Source of the DNA: Devosia insulae DS-56
Lineage (GTDB): Bacteria; Pseudomonadota; Alphaproteobacteria; Rhizobiales; Devosiaceae
Direction: 5' to 3'
DNA length: 34,055 nucleotides
Assembly (NCBI RefSeq): GCF_000970465.2
Contig: NZ_LAJE02000378.1
Coordinates: 1 to 34,055, forward strand
In this document: piece by piece, positions 23,564-32,170 of the stretch
How the letters are laid out: every line of letters begins with the position of its first letter
Position numbering within the stretch: the first letter of the stretch is position 1
Notes under the pieces: generated by a model
Database searches by the model: none
What the model was told of the DNA's origin: nothing
Seen by the model: only the letters and a program-made list of their open reading frames with translations
Program-made: the position numbers and the translations under genes

Positions 23564-24496
23564 CTACGAGGCTGTTTCGAGAAACATCTTTCCCCTGCCG
23601 TGCTCGACGGCGAATTTTTTGAGCGCGTTCAGCGTCGGCGCCGCCAAGGCGCCGTAGTCGGTGACCGACAGCGAGCCCGCGAGCACGGCGAGCTCGGCCG
23701 CCTCCTCGGTGCAGCGGCCCGAGCAGAGCCCGTAGAGGAAGCCGCCATTAAAGGTGTCGCCGGCCCCGGTGGTGTCCTTGACCGCCACTTCGGGCGCCGC
23801 GACCTTGATCCAGCGACCTCCATCACTGACCAGCGCGCCGGCGGCGCCGCGCTTGATGGCGACGATCGGCACCAGTTCTGCCAGCTGCGCCGCGGCCTTG
23901 GCTGGATGGTGCATGCCGGTCAGCGCGATGGCCTCGTCCTCATTGGGCGAGAACACATCGAGCAGGCTAAGAAACTCGCGCACCCCTGGGGTTTCGAGGG
24001 TGAAGTCACCGCCACGGCAATCGGCGAAGAGCTTTGCCCCCTGCGCCTTGGCAGCGCGCATAAAAGCCAGCCATTCCGGTTCGAAGCGGAAGGTCTGCAG
24101 CAGCCAGGTGGGGCGGACCTTTTCGAGCGTACCGGCAGGCGGCGGCACGATGGCGCCATCGCCATAGGTGAGGAAGCCGCGGTCGCCGCCGGAAGAAAAC
24201 ACCGAGGTGACGCGGCGCAGCGGCTGGTCGAGCCGGTTGAAAAGCAAGGGGCTCAACCCATCACGCGCCGCCTGCTCCAGCACCAGGCCGCTGAACAGGT
24301 CGGAGCCGAAATCCACGGCCCAGTGGGTATCGAGCCCGAGCCGGGTCAGTGCCAGGGCGATGTTGTAGGTGCCGCCGGGCAGCACCGTAAGGTCGCGCGC
24401 CACCAGTTCGGCGCCGAGCCTGGGCACACCGGGCAGGCCGGCGAAAATCAGGTCGCAATAGTATTCGCCGGTCAGCAGCACGTCGGCGGAGCGCAT
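23564..24496 (-). CDS. PfkB-family sugar kinase
   Basis: A ribokinase-type ATP-dependent kinase of 310 residues that phosphorylates a sugar or nucleoside in the cytosol. The signature DTTGAGDTFNGGF is at about 241-253, with the catalytic base Asp247. The N-terminal GG motif (LPGGTYNIALAL) is at about 39-50, and FSPNEDEAIALTG is the usual second-domain segment. ATG 24496 overlaps the GH4 stop as TGATG and is preferred over a GTG nine bases earlier. Being coupled to the glycosidase, it probably phosphorylates the sugar released by it. The sugar is unknown. Confidence 0.88.
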   Translation of the reverse strand: MRSADVLLTGEYYCDLIFAGLPGVPRLGAELVARDLTVLPGGTYNIALALTRLGLDTHWAVDFGSDLFSGLVLEQAARDGLSPLLFNRLDQPLRRVTSVFSSGGDRGFLTYGDGAIVPPPAGTLEKVRPTWLLQTFRFEPEWLAFMRAAKAQGAKLFADCRGGDFTLETPGVREFLSLLDVFSPNEDEAIALTGMHHPAKAAAQLAELVPIVAIKRGAAGALVSDGGRWIKVAAPEVAVKDTTGAGDTFNGGFLYGLCSGRCTEEAAELAVLAGSLSVTDYGALAAPTLNALKKFAVEHGRGKMFLETAS

Positions 24497-25854
24497 CACA
24501 GCCACGCCCCGACATGCGCCGCGTGTGCGGCGAGGAATTTCTCGACCAACGGCTCGGCCCGCGAATAGGACAGCACGAGCGGGTGCGCCACCAGCGCCTC
24601 TACTGCAAGGGCGCGGCTGCGCTCAGCCACCGCTTGCACCGTAAGCCGCTCATAGTGCTTCACCGAGTTCACCAGGTAACCCTGGGCATCGGGCATGGCG
24701 CCGATCGGCTGCGGCCGGATGCCGTGGTGATCAACCATGCAGCTGACCTCGACCACGTCGCTGTCGCGCAGGCCGTCGATGGCGCCTTCGTTGGGGACAT
24801 TGAGCCCGGTGCGGATCGGCGTGCCGCCCTGCAGCGCTTCGATCAGATCGAGCGCCACGCCGGCATAGCCTTCACCATCATGGCTTTGCGCCGCTGCCGC
24901 TGCCGCGACCGGCGCGGCGTCGTCACGAGTATGCTGCATGTAGGTTGCACTGCGCTCGCGCTCGTAGGCGAAATAGACATCGAGCGCCTGCCCCGGGTCG
25001 GCTAGCAGCTCGGCTTGGCGCAAGCGTGGCAACAGCCGCTGGTTGAGGGCGCGGATCTCCTCGCCACGGGTCGGCCCGGCCGCGCCGGCGGCCACGGCCT
25101 CGTCGGCGTAGTAGTAATAATAGAGGTACTCGTTGAGCCACATGCCGTGGCGGCGCACCACATGGGGCGCGAACACCCGCTGCACCGTGCCGGCAAGGAA
25201 ACGGTCATCGGCCAGCGCATCGGGCAGCACGTCGCGGCCGGCCACTTCGGCGCGGCGGGTGAAGGACAGGTGGTTGAGGCCGAACACCTCGGCCCGCACC
25301 GAGCGCTCGGGCAGCCGCAGCCACTTGGCGATGGCGCTCTGCGCGCCATTGGCGCTGTCGCAGATGCCGACGCTGCGGCTATAGCCGGCGTCGCGCAATG
25401 CCTGGGTGACGAGCCCGGCCGGATTGGTGAAATTGAACAGCCAGGCTTCGGGGCTGACCCGGGCCAGGGTCTCGGCATAGCTCAGGATGGTGGGGATCGA
25501 GCGCAGCGCCATGGCGAAGCCGGCGGCTCCGGTGGTCTCCTGTCCCAAGACGCCATGCGACAGCGCGATGCGCTCGTCGGCGATGCGGCCATCGATGCCG
25601 CCCGGGCGTACCGTAGTCACCACATAGCTGGCGTCGGCAAAGGCGGTTTCAGCATCGGTGGTGGTGGAGATGGCCACAGCGCCGCCGGCACGCCGCGCCA
25701 GCTCAGTGGCGAGGGCGCCGATGAGCTCGAGCTGCGCCGCGTCGACATCCATCAGGCAGATCTCGGTGAGGCCGGTCCGTGCAGCACGGCGCAATGCCGC
25801 CTCGACGAACAGCGGGGCGCGTAGCCCTCCCCCTCCGACAACGACCAGTTTCAC
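24496..25854 (-). CDS. Glycoside hydrolase family 4 (6-phospho-glycosidase/alpha-galacturonidase-like)
   Basis: A 452-residue enzyme of the unusual NAD+ and Mn2+-dependent GH4 family, which cleaves alpha- or beta-glycosides by an oxidation-elimination route. GGGGLRAP at 7-14 binds NAD. VVTTVRPGG at 78-86, FTNPAG at 142-147, Cys165 in GICDS (metal ligand) and GLNH with His195 (metal ligand) are family hallmarks. Typical 6-phospho-glucosidases read CDxP at the cysteine; here CDSA is seen, so the phosphate specificity is unsure. A stretch of five Tyr lies near 245. It is the first gene of the locus, and its promoter region is shared with the divergent GntR gene. PTS genes are absent, so the substrate is probably not phosphorylated on import. 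Confidence 0.85.
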   Translation of the reverse strand: MKLVVVGGGGLRAPLFVEAALRRAARTGLTEICLMDVDAAQLELIGALATELARRAGGAVAISTTTDAETAFADASYVVTTVRPGGIDGRIADERIALSHGVLGQETTGAAGFAMALRSIPTILSYAETLARVSPEAWLFNFTNPAGLVTQALRDAGYSRSVGICDSANGAQSAIAKWLRLPERSVRAEVFGLNHLSFTRRAEVAGRDVLPDALADDRFLAGTVQRVFAPHVVRRHGMWLNEYLYYYYYADEAVAAGAAGPTRGEEIRALNQRLLPRLRQAELLADPGQALDVYFAYERERSATYMQHTRDDAAPVAAAAAAQSHDGEGYAGVALDLIEALQGGTPIRTGLNVPNEGAIDGLRDSDVVEVSCMVDHHGIRPQPIGAMPDAQGYLVNSVKHYERLTVQAVAERSRALAVEALVAHPLVLSYSRAEPLVEKFLAAHAAHVGAWL

Positions 25855-25989
25855 CCTGACGTCCCCCGTTCAGTGCAACTGATCATATCCAGTCATAATA
25901 GGTAGGCAAGATGGAATCGTACGGCTAAGAATCTGCATCGGGAGCGGCGCCCGCTTCCAAAGCGCAATCAGTTCGGTTACCCCAAAGCC

Positions 25990-26754
25990 ATGGCCAACGG
26001 CGTGACGCGCGACGATCCCCTACCGCTCTACAAGCAGGTGAAGGAACGCCTGCTGCGGGCGCTCGACGACGGCACCATTCCGCCCCGCGCCAAGCTCGCT
26101 TCGGAACGCGAACTGGTGGAGCTCTACGGCGTCAGCCGCATCACCATCCGCCAGGCGATGACCGAGCTGGTGCTCGAGGGGCACCTGCGCAGCCACCCCG
26201 GCAAGGGGTTTTATCCAACCGGCCGCCCCAAGGGCGTGTACGAGCTCGAACTGCTGCGCAGCTTCACCGCCACGGCCGTGGCGCATGGCCGCCGGCCGGG
26301 CAGCCGGCTGCTGACGGCGGCAGAGGTCGGTGCCCCCGAGCCGGTGGCGCAGGCGCTGCAGCTCAGCCCCGGTGATCGGGTGATCTCGCTGCGCCGCCTG
26401 CGCCTGATCGACGACCAGCCGGTGGCCATCGCGCATGACTGGATGCCGGCCGCGATCGTGCCCGACATTCTCGAGCTCGACTGGACCGTGCCGAACAGTT
26501 CGCTCTATGCCGAGCTCGCCGGGCGCTATGGGCTGCTGCCGCAACGCGGCCACACGATTCTGTCGGCCCGGCTGGCCGACGCCGAGGAGAGCCAGTTGCT
26601 GGAGCTGCCACCGCCGGCGGCGGTGCTGGGGGTCGAGCAGATGGCGTTCGATGCCAACGAGCGCCCGCTCAACCTGACGCTCTCGACGCATCACCCGACA
26701 CGGTATCCGCTGCGGCTGGATCAGGATTCGCGGAATAGTCGGGGCGGGCGGTAG
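25990..26754 (+). CDS. GntR-family regulator with UTRA domain (HutC subfamily)
   Basis: A 254-residue repressor. The winged helix-turn-helix covers about 10-75 (PLYKQVKERLLRAL, ASERELVELYGVSRITIRQA). The UTRA effector-binding domain covers about 95-240. The subfamily binds sugars, amino-sugar phosphates or histidine intermediates. It is divergent from the GH4/PfkB/importer genes, with a 135-bp gap that holds CAGTGCAACTG and TGATCA palindromes, so it is their probable regulator. Its ribosome site is weak. It ends in a strong terminator. Confidence 0.9.
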   Translation: MANGVTRDDPLPLYKQVKERLLRALDDGTIPPRAKLASERELVELYGVSRITIRQAMTELVLEGHLRSHPGKGFYPTGRPKGVYELELLRSFTATAVAHGRRPGSRLLTAAEVGAPEPVAQALQLSPGDRVISLRRLRLIDDQPVAIAHDWMPAAIVPDILELDWTVPNSSLYAELAGRYGLLPQRGHTILSARLADAEESQLLELPPPAAVLGVEQMAFDANERPLNLTLSTHHPTRYPLRLDQDSRNSRGGR

Positions 26755-26769
26755 GTCGGCTCAGCGTGA

Positions 26770-26800
26770 GGGGTTCCGCCCGACGGCGGAACCCCATTTT
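26770..26800 (+). terminator. Rho-independent terminator of the GntR gene
   Basis: GGGGTTCCGCC (26770-26780) and GGCGGAACCCC (26785-26795) form a perfect 11-bp stem with a CGAC loop, followed by ATTTT. It ends just before the stop of the TonB receptor on the other strand. For that gene the minus strand has no U run after the stem, so it is mainly a plus-strand terminator. It may still slow transcripts from the other side. Confidence 0.88.
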
Positions 26801-26802
26801 CG

Positions 26803-28917
26803 TCAGTAGTCGAACTGCTTGGCCAGCGTGAGCTTGAAGGTGCGGCCCTTCGAGCGGTCCATCGACAGGTTCTCGCGGTAATCGGCATCGAACAGGTTGT
26901 CGATGCCGAAGGTCGCTTCCAACCCCTCGAACTGGCCACTCTCAGGCTTCCAGGTGGCAAACACGTCCACCGTGGCCCAGCCTTCCGGCATCGGCGTCAC
27001 CGGCACAGTGGCGACCGCGGTGAGCGGGTTGGCGGCCAGCGTCAGACGCGCGCCGTATTCGAGATCGAGATCCTGGGCTCGGCCGCCGACGGTCAGCACC
27101 AGCTTATCCTGCGGGATCGAGCGGACATCATCGCCGGCAAAGATGCTGTTGGCCGGGTTGGTGGCGATCATGTCCTCGGTGTAGACGCCGCGGGTGTAGG
27201 TATAGGCGAGACGGGCGAACATCACGTCGCTGTCATACGAGCCCTCGAGCTCGAGGCCCCAGATGCGCATGCCGGCGATGTTGATGAAGTACGGCGCGTT
27301 GGCAGTGATCGGGTTGGAGGCGATGCCGTCGGTGATGTCGTTGTGGAACGCCGTGGCCTTGAAGGCGACGCTGTCATTGCCCGTGAAGATGTCGTCCGCC
27401 TGGGTGGCGAGGCCGAGCTCGAAGTTGTCCGAGTATTCCTTCTTGAGGTTCGGGTTCATCGTGCGCGTGCCCGAGTACTGGAACATTTCGTCCAGCGTCG
27501 GCATGCGTTCGGTGTGCGCGGCAGAGCCGAACACACTAAAATTCTCGTTGAACTTGTAGAGGGCGGCGAGCTTGGGCGAGATGGCGACATCCTCGCTCGG
27601 GCTGGCGCCGACGACGGTCTCACTCGGAGTGAGGGTCGAGAAGTCGGCGCGGGCGCCGGCAATCACGGTCAGCGCGTCGTTGATGGTGTGCTCGCTCTGC
27701 GCGAACACGCCGACACTCGACGATGTCCCCTCGGGATGGGTGGTGATCAGCGTGCCGCTCAGCGGGTCGGCGACACGGTTCTGATGGCTCGCCTGGACGC
27801 CGTAAGTGAGGAAGTTCTCCCAGCCCTCGCCCGAGAAGCTCGAGGTGTTTTCAACGTTGAGCTGAGTGGTCTGGTAGCCGTAATCGGCAACGAAGATGTT
27901 GCTCGGCACCGGCGAGGTCGGGTTCTCCTGGCTCACCGCGGTGTTGGAGTAGGACAGCTGGACCTTGAGGTCGAGCATGTCGTTGCCGGAGGCTTCGTTC
28001 TCGTAGCTGATGATCGCCGTCTGGTCGTCGACGGTGCGATCGATCAGGCCGAAATTCTGCGGATTGGTGGTCGGGATGGTGCCGGTCTGGGCATAATCCT
28101 GCTGATCTGCATCGCTGTTCCAGCGCTGGTAGGAGAGGCGGACCACCTGATCGGCATCGAGATGAATGGTGCCCTTCACCAGGCCGGACCAGGCGGCAAA
28201 TTCAGAACCTGGCAGTTCGCTGCCATTGGCGAGGTCCACGATGTCGGAACGCCGGAAATTGCCGGCCGCCAGCACTTCGAAGGTCTCGTTGATGCGATGC
28301 GCGATGATGCCCGAGGCGAGCGTGCCGTTGCCGTTGGAGCTGTAGGAGCCCTTGAGGCGCACGGCCCCGGTCTTGCCGTCCTTGATGAAATCGGAGGCGT
28401 CCTTGGTGGTAAAGTTGATGACGCCGCCGAAGGCGCCGGCGCCATAGAGCGTCGATGACGCGGGGCCGCGCAGCACTTCGGCGGCCTTGTAGAGCTCCGG
28501 ATCGGAGAAGAACGAGCCCATGCGGTACTGCTCGTAGAACTTCCGCGCCCCGTCGACGGTGAGGATGATGCGCGCCTCGTCGCCGGAGGTCTCGGCAGCG
28601 CCGATGCCGCGAATGTTGAAGCTCTCGCCGAGCACGCGCTCGGACCCAATCATGGTGACGCCCGGCACATCGTCGAGAATCTCGCCGATGGTACCGGCCT
28701 GCTTCCGGTCGATGTCGGCCTGGTCCACCACGGTCACCGCCTGCGGCGTATCGATCGCCACTTTGGCCTTGCCGGCGCCGACGACGATGCGTTCGAGCAG
28801 CGTCACGAATTGCGAGTTGGTCCCGGCGGACTGCGCCATGGCAGCCCCCGCCCCAAAAGTCGCGCCCAAGGCGACGCCGCCAAGCAAGATCGCGGCGTTA
28901 CGTGCCACCAGCCCCAT
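26803..28917 (-). CDS. TonB-dependent heme/hemoglobin receptor
   Basis: An outer-membrane receptor of 704 residues that imports heme, powered by TonB. ATG 28917 follows GGAG at a six-base spacing. A TTG four codons earlier is less likely. A signal peptide runs to about residue 28 (AMA), and the TonB box LERIVVGAG is at about 41-49. The plug domain follows (DTPQAVTVVDQADIDRKQAG, PGV, NIRGIG) to about 165, then the 22-strand barrel. The NPNL motif of heme receptors is present (MNPNLKKEYSDNFELG). The FRAP motif appears changed to ERMP in HTERMPTLDEMF. It ends with the barrel-closing F-type signature KQFDY. It is divergent from hmuSTUV, which supports heme as ligand. Confidence 0.92.
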   Translation of the reverse strand: MGLVARNAAILLGGVALGATFGAGAAMAQSAGTNSQFVTLLERIVVGAGKAKVAIDTPQAVTVVDQADIDRKQAGTIGEILDDVPGVTMIGSERVLGESFNIRGIGAAETSGDEARIILTVDGARKFYEQYRMGSFFSDPELYKAAEVLRGPASSTLYGAGAFGGVINFTTKDASDFIKDGKTGAVRLKGSYSSNGNGTLASGIIAHRINETFEVLAAGNFRRSDIVDLANGSELPGSEFAAWSGLVKGTIHLDADQVVRLSYQRWNSDADQQDYAQTGTIPTTNPQNFGLIDRTVDDQTAIISYENEASGNDMLDLKVQLSYSNTAVSQENPTSPVPSNIFVADYGYQTTQLNVENTSSFSGEGWENFLTYGVQASHQNRVADPLSGTLITTHPEGTSSSVGVFAQSEHTINDALTVIAGARADFSTLTPSETVVGASPSEDVAISPKLAALYKFNENFSVFGSAAHTERMPTLDEMFQYSGTRTMNPNLKKEYSDNFELGLATQADDIFTGNDSVAFKATAFHNDITDGIASNPITANAPYFINIAGMRIWGLELEGSYDSDVMFARLAYTYTRGVYTEDMIATNPANSIFAGDDVRSIPQDKLVLTVGGRAQDLDLEYGARLTLAANPLTAVATVPVTPMPEGWATVDVFATWKPESGQFEGLEATFGIDNLFDADYRENLSMDRSKGRTFKLTLAKQFDY

Positions 28918-29043
28918 TTCCTTCTCCAATCAATGACGGACGCCCGGCGGCTGCCGGCGTCGGGAACATGCACTGGCTTGCGGATGCTGGCTGGCACGGC
29001 AGAGTGGGTCAAAACATGACTCTTTCACTCCACTATTGCGTGG

Positions 29044-29070
29044 CTTATAAATCCTGATATTGACTGTCAA
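29044..29070 (-). promoter_or_regulatory. Candidate promoter of the heme receptor gene
   Basis: On the minus strand a consensus -35 box TTGACA (29065-29070) is followed after 15 bases by TATAAG (29044-29049). The spacer is short by two bases. The leader to the ATG at 28917 would be about 120 bases. This is the best promoter match in the 218-bp divergent gap. Confidence 0.4.
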
Positions 29071-29073
29071 GAT
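29057..29073. promoter_or_regulatory. 17-bp near-perfect palindrome overlapping the receptor -35 box
   Basis: ATATTGAC and GTCAAGAT flank a central T; 7 of 8 positions per arm pair. It covers the -35 box of the receptor promoter, so a protein bound here would block it. The sequence does not look like the usual Irr, RirA or Fur sites that I know, so the regulator is unknown. The site also lies within the shared upstream region of hmuS. Confidence 0.5.
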
Positions 29074-29135
29074 TTAAGTGACAGGCGCGGCGAAACGAAA
29101 CTGCGCCACAGAGCATCGAAAGAGGACGCTGCATC

Positions 29136-30197
29136 TTGCCTGAAGCCCGCCAGATATCGCCTGAGGAAATCCGCCGCCTGCGTGCGCTGCACCCCGAAAT
29201 GCGTGAGCGCGATTTCGCGCGAATCCAGAAGCTCTCCGAGGCGGAGCTGGTCGCGGCTTTCGTGGGTATGGGCAGTGTGCGGCTGCGCCCCGATGTCGAG
29301 GCGTTCCTTGCGGGTGCACCGGCGCTGGGCGAGGTGATGTGCCTGACCCGCAACGAGCACGCGGTGCATGAAAAGATCGGCGTATTCGAGAAGACCCGCT
29401 TCGGCCAGCACGCCTCGATCGTCCTCGGGGAAGAGATCGATCTGCGCATCTTCCCAACGCACTGGGCCTCAGCCTATGCGGTGGAAAAGCCGGACAAGGA
29501 CGGCGCGGTACGGCGCTCCCTGCAGTTCTTCGACGCAGCGGGCACCGCGGTGCACAAGGTGCATTGCCGGCCGGAAACGAACCTCGATGCCTATCAGGCG
29601 CTGGTCGAGACGCTCAGGACCGATGAGCAGCTGCAGACGGTCGAAATACGGGAACTGAATGACACCGAGGTAGACACCGCCGCAGCCCAGGCCAGCGCCG
29701 CGCAACTGCGCGAGGCGTGGCAGGGGCTGACCGATACGCACCAGTTCTTCCCGATGCTGAAGCGGCTCAACCTGTCGCGGCACCAGGCGCTGAAGACCAT
29801 CGATCGCGACTATGCCTGGCCCCTGGCGACCAACGCTGCGAGCACCATGCTGGAGCGCGCCGCGGGTAGCGGGCTGCCGATCATGGCGTTCGTCGGCAGC
29901 CGCGGCTGCATCCAGATCCACTCGGGCCCGATCGAAAAGGTGCAGGCCATGGGTCCGTGGATCAATGTCATGGACGAGACCTTCCACCTGCATCTCAGGG
30001 CCGACCAGATCCAGGAAGTGTGGGCGGTGCGCAAACCCACCGCCGATGGGCACGTCACCTCGATCGAGGCGTTCGGCGCCGACAACAAGCTCATCATCCA
30101 GTTCTTCGGCCAGCGCCAGGAAGGGGTGGATGAACGCGCCGCCTGGCGCACGCTGATCGAAGGCCTGCCCCAGCTCGACCAATCCACTGCTGCCTAA
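29136..30197 (+). CDS. hmuS: Heme-degrading/heme-trafficking protein HmuS (HemS/ChuS family)
   Basis: A 353-residue cytosolic protein that receives heme from the HmuTUV importer and degrades it or passes it on. It has the family's tandem-repeat build. The second repeat carries the signature SRGCIQIHSGPIEKV and GPWINVMDETFHLHLR, and the first repeat NEHAVHEK. His202 in TDTHQFF matches the position of the proximal heme ligand of HemS as I recall it. A TTG start at 29136 follows AGAGGA at about ten bases; no nearby ATG fits. The small regulator gene hmuP/hemP, usual in rhizobial heme loci, is not seen upstream. Confidence 0.92.
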   Translation: MPEARQISPEEIRRLRALHPEMRERDFARIQKLSEAELVAAFVGMGSVRLRPDVEAFLAGAPALGEVMCLTRNEHAVHEKIGVFEKTRFGQHASIVLGEEIDLRIFPTHWASAYAVEKPDKDGAVRRSLQFFDAAGTAVHKVHCRPETNLDAYQALVETLRTDEQLQTVEIRELNDTEVDTAAAQASAAQLREAWQGLTDTHQFFPMLKRLNLSRHQALKTIDRDYAWPLATNAASTMLERAAGSGLPIMAFVGSRGCIQIHSGPIEKVQAMGPWINVMDETFHLHLRADQIQEVWAVRKPTADGHVTSIEAFGADNKLIIQFFGQRQEGVDERAAWRTLIEGLPQLDQSTAA

Positions 30198-30206
30198 GGG
30201 TTCACC

Positions 30207-31088
30207 ATGCGTCTCCCTCGCTTGTTTCTCGCCCTCGTCGCGCTCGGCGGGCTTGCCGGCCCTGCCCTTGCCGCCCAGATCACGCCGTTCGCCGACCCGT
30301 CGCGGGTGGCGGTGATCGGCGGCTCGCTGCTCGAAATCGTCTACGCGCTGGGCGAGGAAGGCAAAGTGGTGGCCCGCGATACCACCGGCATCTTCCCGCC
30401 CGAGGCGATGGCGCTGCCGGATGTCGGCTATATGCGGGCCCTGTCGCCGGAAGGGGTGCTGTCGGTGAACCCTTCAGCGCTGCTGGTGGTGGATGGCAGC
30501 GGGCCGCCGGAGGCGCTCGACGTGCTCTCCAAGGGCTCGATCCCCTATGTGACAGTGCCGGAGGATTTCAGCCACCAGGGCATCCTCACCAAGGTGCGCG
30601 CCGTCGGCGAGGCGCTCGGCGTCACCGACAAGGCCGAGGCACTGGCGACGACGCTCGATACCGAGCTGAAGGCAGCGGAAGCGGCGACGAGCGCGATCCC
30701 CGACGCCGAACGCAAGCGCGTGCTGTTCGTCATCTCGGTGCAGGAGGGCAAGATCCGTGCTGCCGGCTCGGGCACGGCAGCCAACGGCATCATTACGCTC
30801 TCGGGCGGCATCAATCCGCTGGCCGACATGCACGGCTACCAGACGCTGAGCGATGAGGCGCTGATCACCGCCAACCCCGACTATGTGGTGATGATGCAGA
30901 ATTCCGGCGCCGGAGACTTCTCCGCCGACCTCGCGGCCAATCCGGCCCTCGCAGCGTCGCCGGCACTGCAGCAGGGGCGCCTGTTGAAGGTGGACGGGGC
31001 CTTCATGCTGGGCTTCGGGCCACGTACGCCCAAGGCGATCCTGACGCTGGCGCACGAGCTTTACGGCGACCGGGTGCCACAGCCTTGA
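30207..31088 (+). CDS. hmuT: Periplasmic heme-binding protein HmuT
   Basis: A class-III cluster binding protein of 293 residues that carries heme across the periplasm to HmuUV. A signal peptide is cleaved after about residue 22 (GPALA). The PF01497-type fold is seen in SRVAVIGGSLLEIVYALGEE, VGYMRALSPEGVLSVNPSALLV and GGINPLADMHGYQTLSDEAL. The Tyr in VGYMR is the residue that usually binds heme in this family. It starts at ATG 30207 behind a weak AAGG, nine bases after hmuS, and overlaps hmuU. Confidence 0.9.
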   Translation: MRLPRLFLALVALGGLAGPALAAQITPFADPSRVAVIGGSLLEIVYALGEEGKVVARDTTGIFPPEAMALPDVGYMRALSPEGVLSVNPSALLVVDGSGPPEALDVLSKGSIPYVTVPEDFSHQGILTKVRAVGEALGVTDKAEALATTLDTELKAAEAATSAIPDAERKRVLFVISVQEGKIRAAGSGTAANGIITLSGGINPLADMHGYQTLSDEALITANPDYVVMMQNSGAGDFSADLAANPALAASPALQQGRLLKVDGAFMLGFGPRTPKAILTLAHELYGDRVPQP

Positions 31089-32170
31089 CCACGAGCATAA
31101 TGACGGCCGAGCTCGCCGGTCCGGTTGCCGGGGATCGAACACGCCTGGCCCAATTGACGCTGGCCGGGCTGGTGCTGCTGCTGGTTGCGGCGGCAGCGCT
31201 GGCGTTGCTCACCGGCGCCTCGGACGCCTCATTGCCGCGGCTGCTGTCGGCCTGGATGGCGGGAGCCACCGACGATCCGCTGGTGCTGCGCGACCAACTG
31301 GTGTTCCTCGATATCCGGCTGCCCAGGCTGCTGCTGGGCATGCTGATCGGCGCCGGCCTCGCGGTCTCGGGCGTGGTGATGCAGGGGTTGTTCCGCAACC
31401 CGCTGGCCGACCCTGGGCTGGTGGGTGTGTCGTCCGGCGCTAGCCTCGGCGCGGTGGTGATGATCGTGCTCGGTGGAACGGCGCTGGCGCCGCTGACGGC
31501 AATCCTCGGTATCTACAGCCTGCAGATCTCGGCCTTCGTTACGGGCCTCGTCACCACACTGATCCTCTACCAGGTGGCAACGCGCGGCACGCAGACGCAA
31601 ATCGCCACCATGCTGCTCGCCGGCATCGCCATTGCGGCGCTCGCCACTGCGGTGATGGGGGTGATGGTGTTCCTCGCCAGCGACTCGCAGCTGCGCGACT
31701 TCACCTTCTGGAGCATGGGCTCGCTCGCCGGTTCGAACTGGCAGAAGGTCCAGGCATCGGGGCCGATCATCCTCATCGCGGTGTTCTGCTGCATGCTGCT
31801 GACGCGCGGGCTCAACGCCCTGACGCTGGGCGAGGCGACGGCGATGCATCTGGGCATCCCGGTGCAGCGGCTCAAACGCATTGCCATCGTCGCGGTGGCG
31901 GCAGCCACCGGAGCGGCCGTGGCGGTGAGCGGCGGCATCGGCTTTATCGGCATCATCGTGCCGCATTTGTTGCGGCTGGTGATCGGGCCGGATCACAAAT
32001 ACCTGCTGCCGGCCTCGGCGCTGCTCGGCGCCGCCTTCCTCCTCGTCGCCGACGCCGTGGCGCGCACCATCGTTGCTCCGGCGGAGCTGCCGATCGGCAT
32101 CGTCACCGCGGCGGTGGGCGGGCCGTTCTTCCTGTGGATCCTGCTGCGGCGACGGGAGCTGGCATGGTGA
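31085..32170 (+). CDS. hmuU: Heme ABC importer permease HmuU (FecCD/BtuC family)
   Basis: The inner-membrane channel of the heme importer, with about ten helices as in BtuC. Family motifs include LRLPRLLLGMLIGAGLAVSG in modified form (DIRLPRLL), GVVMQGLFRNPLADPGLVG and GGIGFIGIIVPHLLRLVIGPDH, the last near the cytoplasmic coupling helix. A TTG at 31085 overlaps the hmuT stop, while an ATG lies at 31100. Both fit. The longer frame (361 residues) is listed, though the ATG start (356 residues) is equally possible. The 3' end overlaps hmuV. Confidence 0.9.
   Translation: MTTSIMTAELAGPVAGDRTRLAQLTLAGLVLLLVAAAALALLTGASDASLPRLLSAWMAGATDDPLVLRDQLVFLDIRLPRLLLGMLIGAGLAVSGVVMQGLFRNPLADPGLVGVSSGASLGAVVMIVLGGTALAPLTAILGIYSLQISAFVTGLVTTLILYQVATRGTQTQIATMLLAGIAIAALATAVMGVMVFLASDSQLRDFTFWSMGSLAGSNWQKVQASGPIILIAVFCCMLLTRGLNALTLGEATAMHLGIPVQRLKRIAIVAVAAATGAAVAVSGGIGFIGIIVPHLLRLVIGPDHKYLLPASALLGAAFLLVADAVARTIVAPAELPIGIVTAAVGGPFFLWILLRRRELAW

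Noticed and set aside
29036-29066. Plus-strand promoter for hmuS (TTGCGT with TATTGA)
   Set aside because: Both boxes are weak and the spacing is marginal, so it is not listed as a feature.
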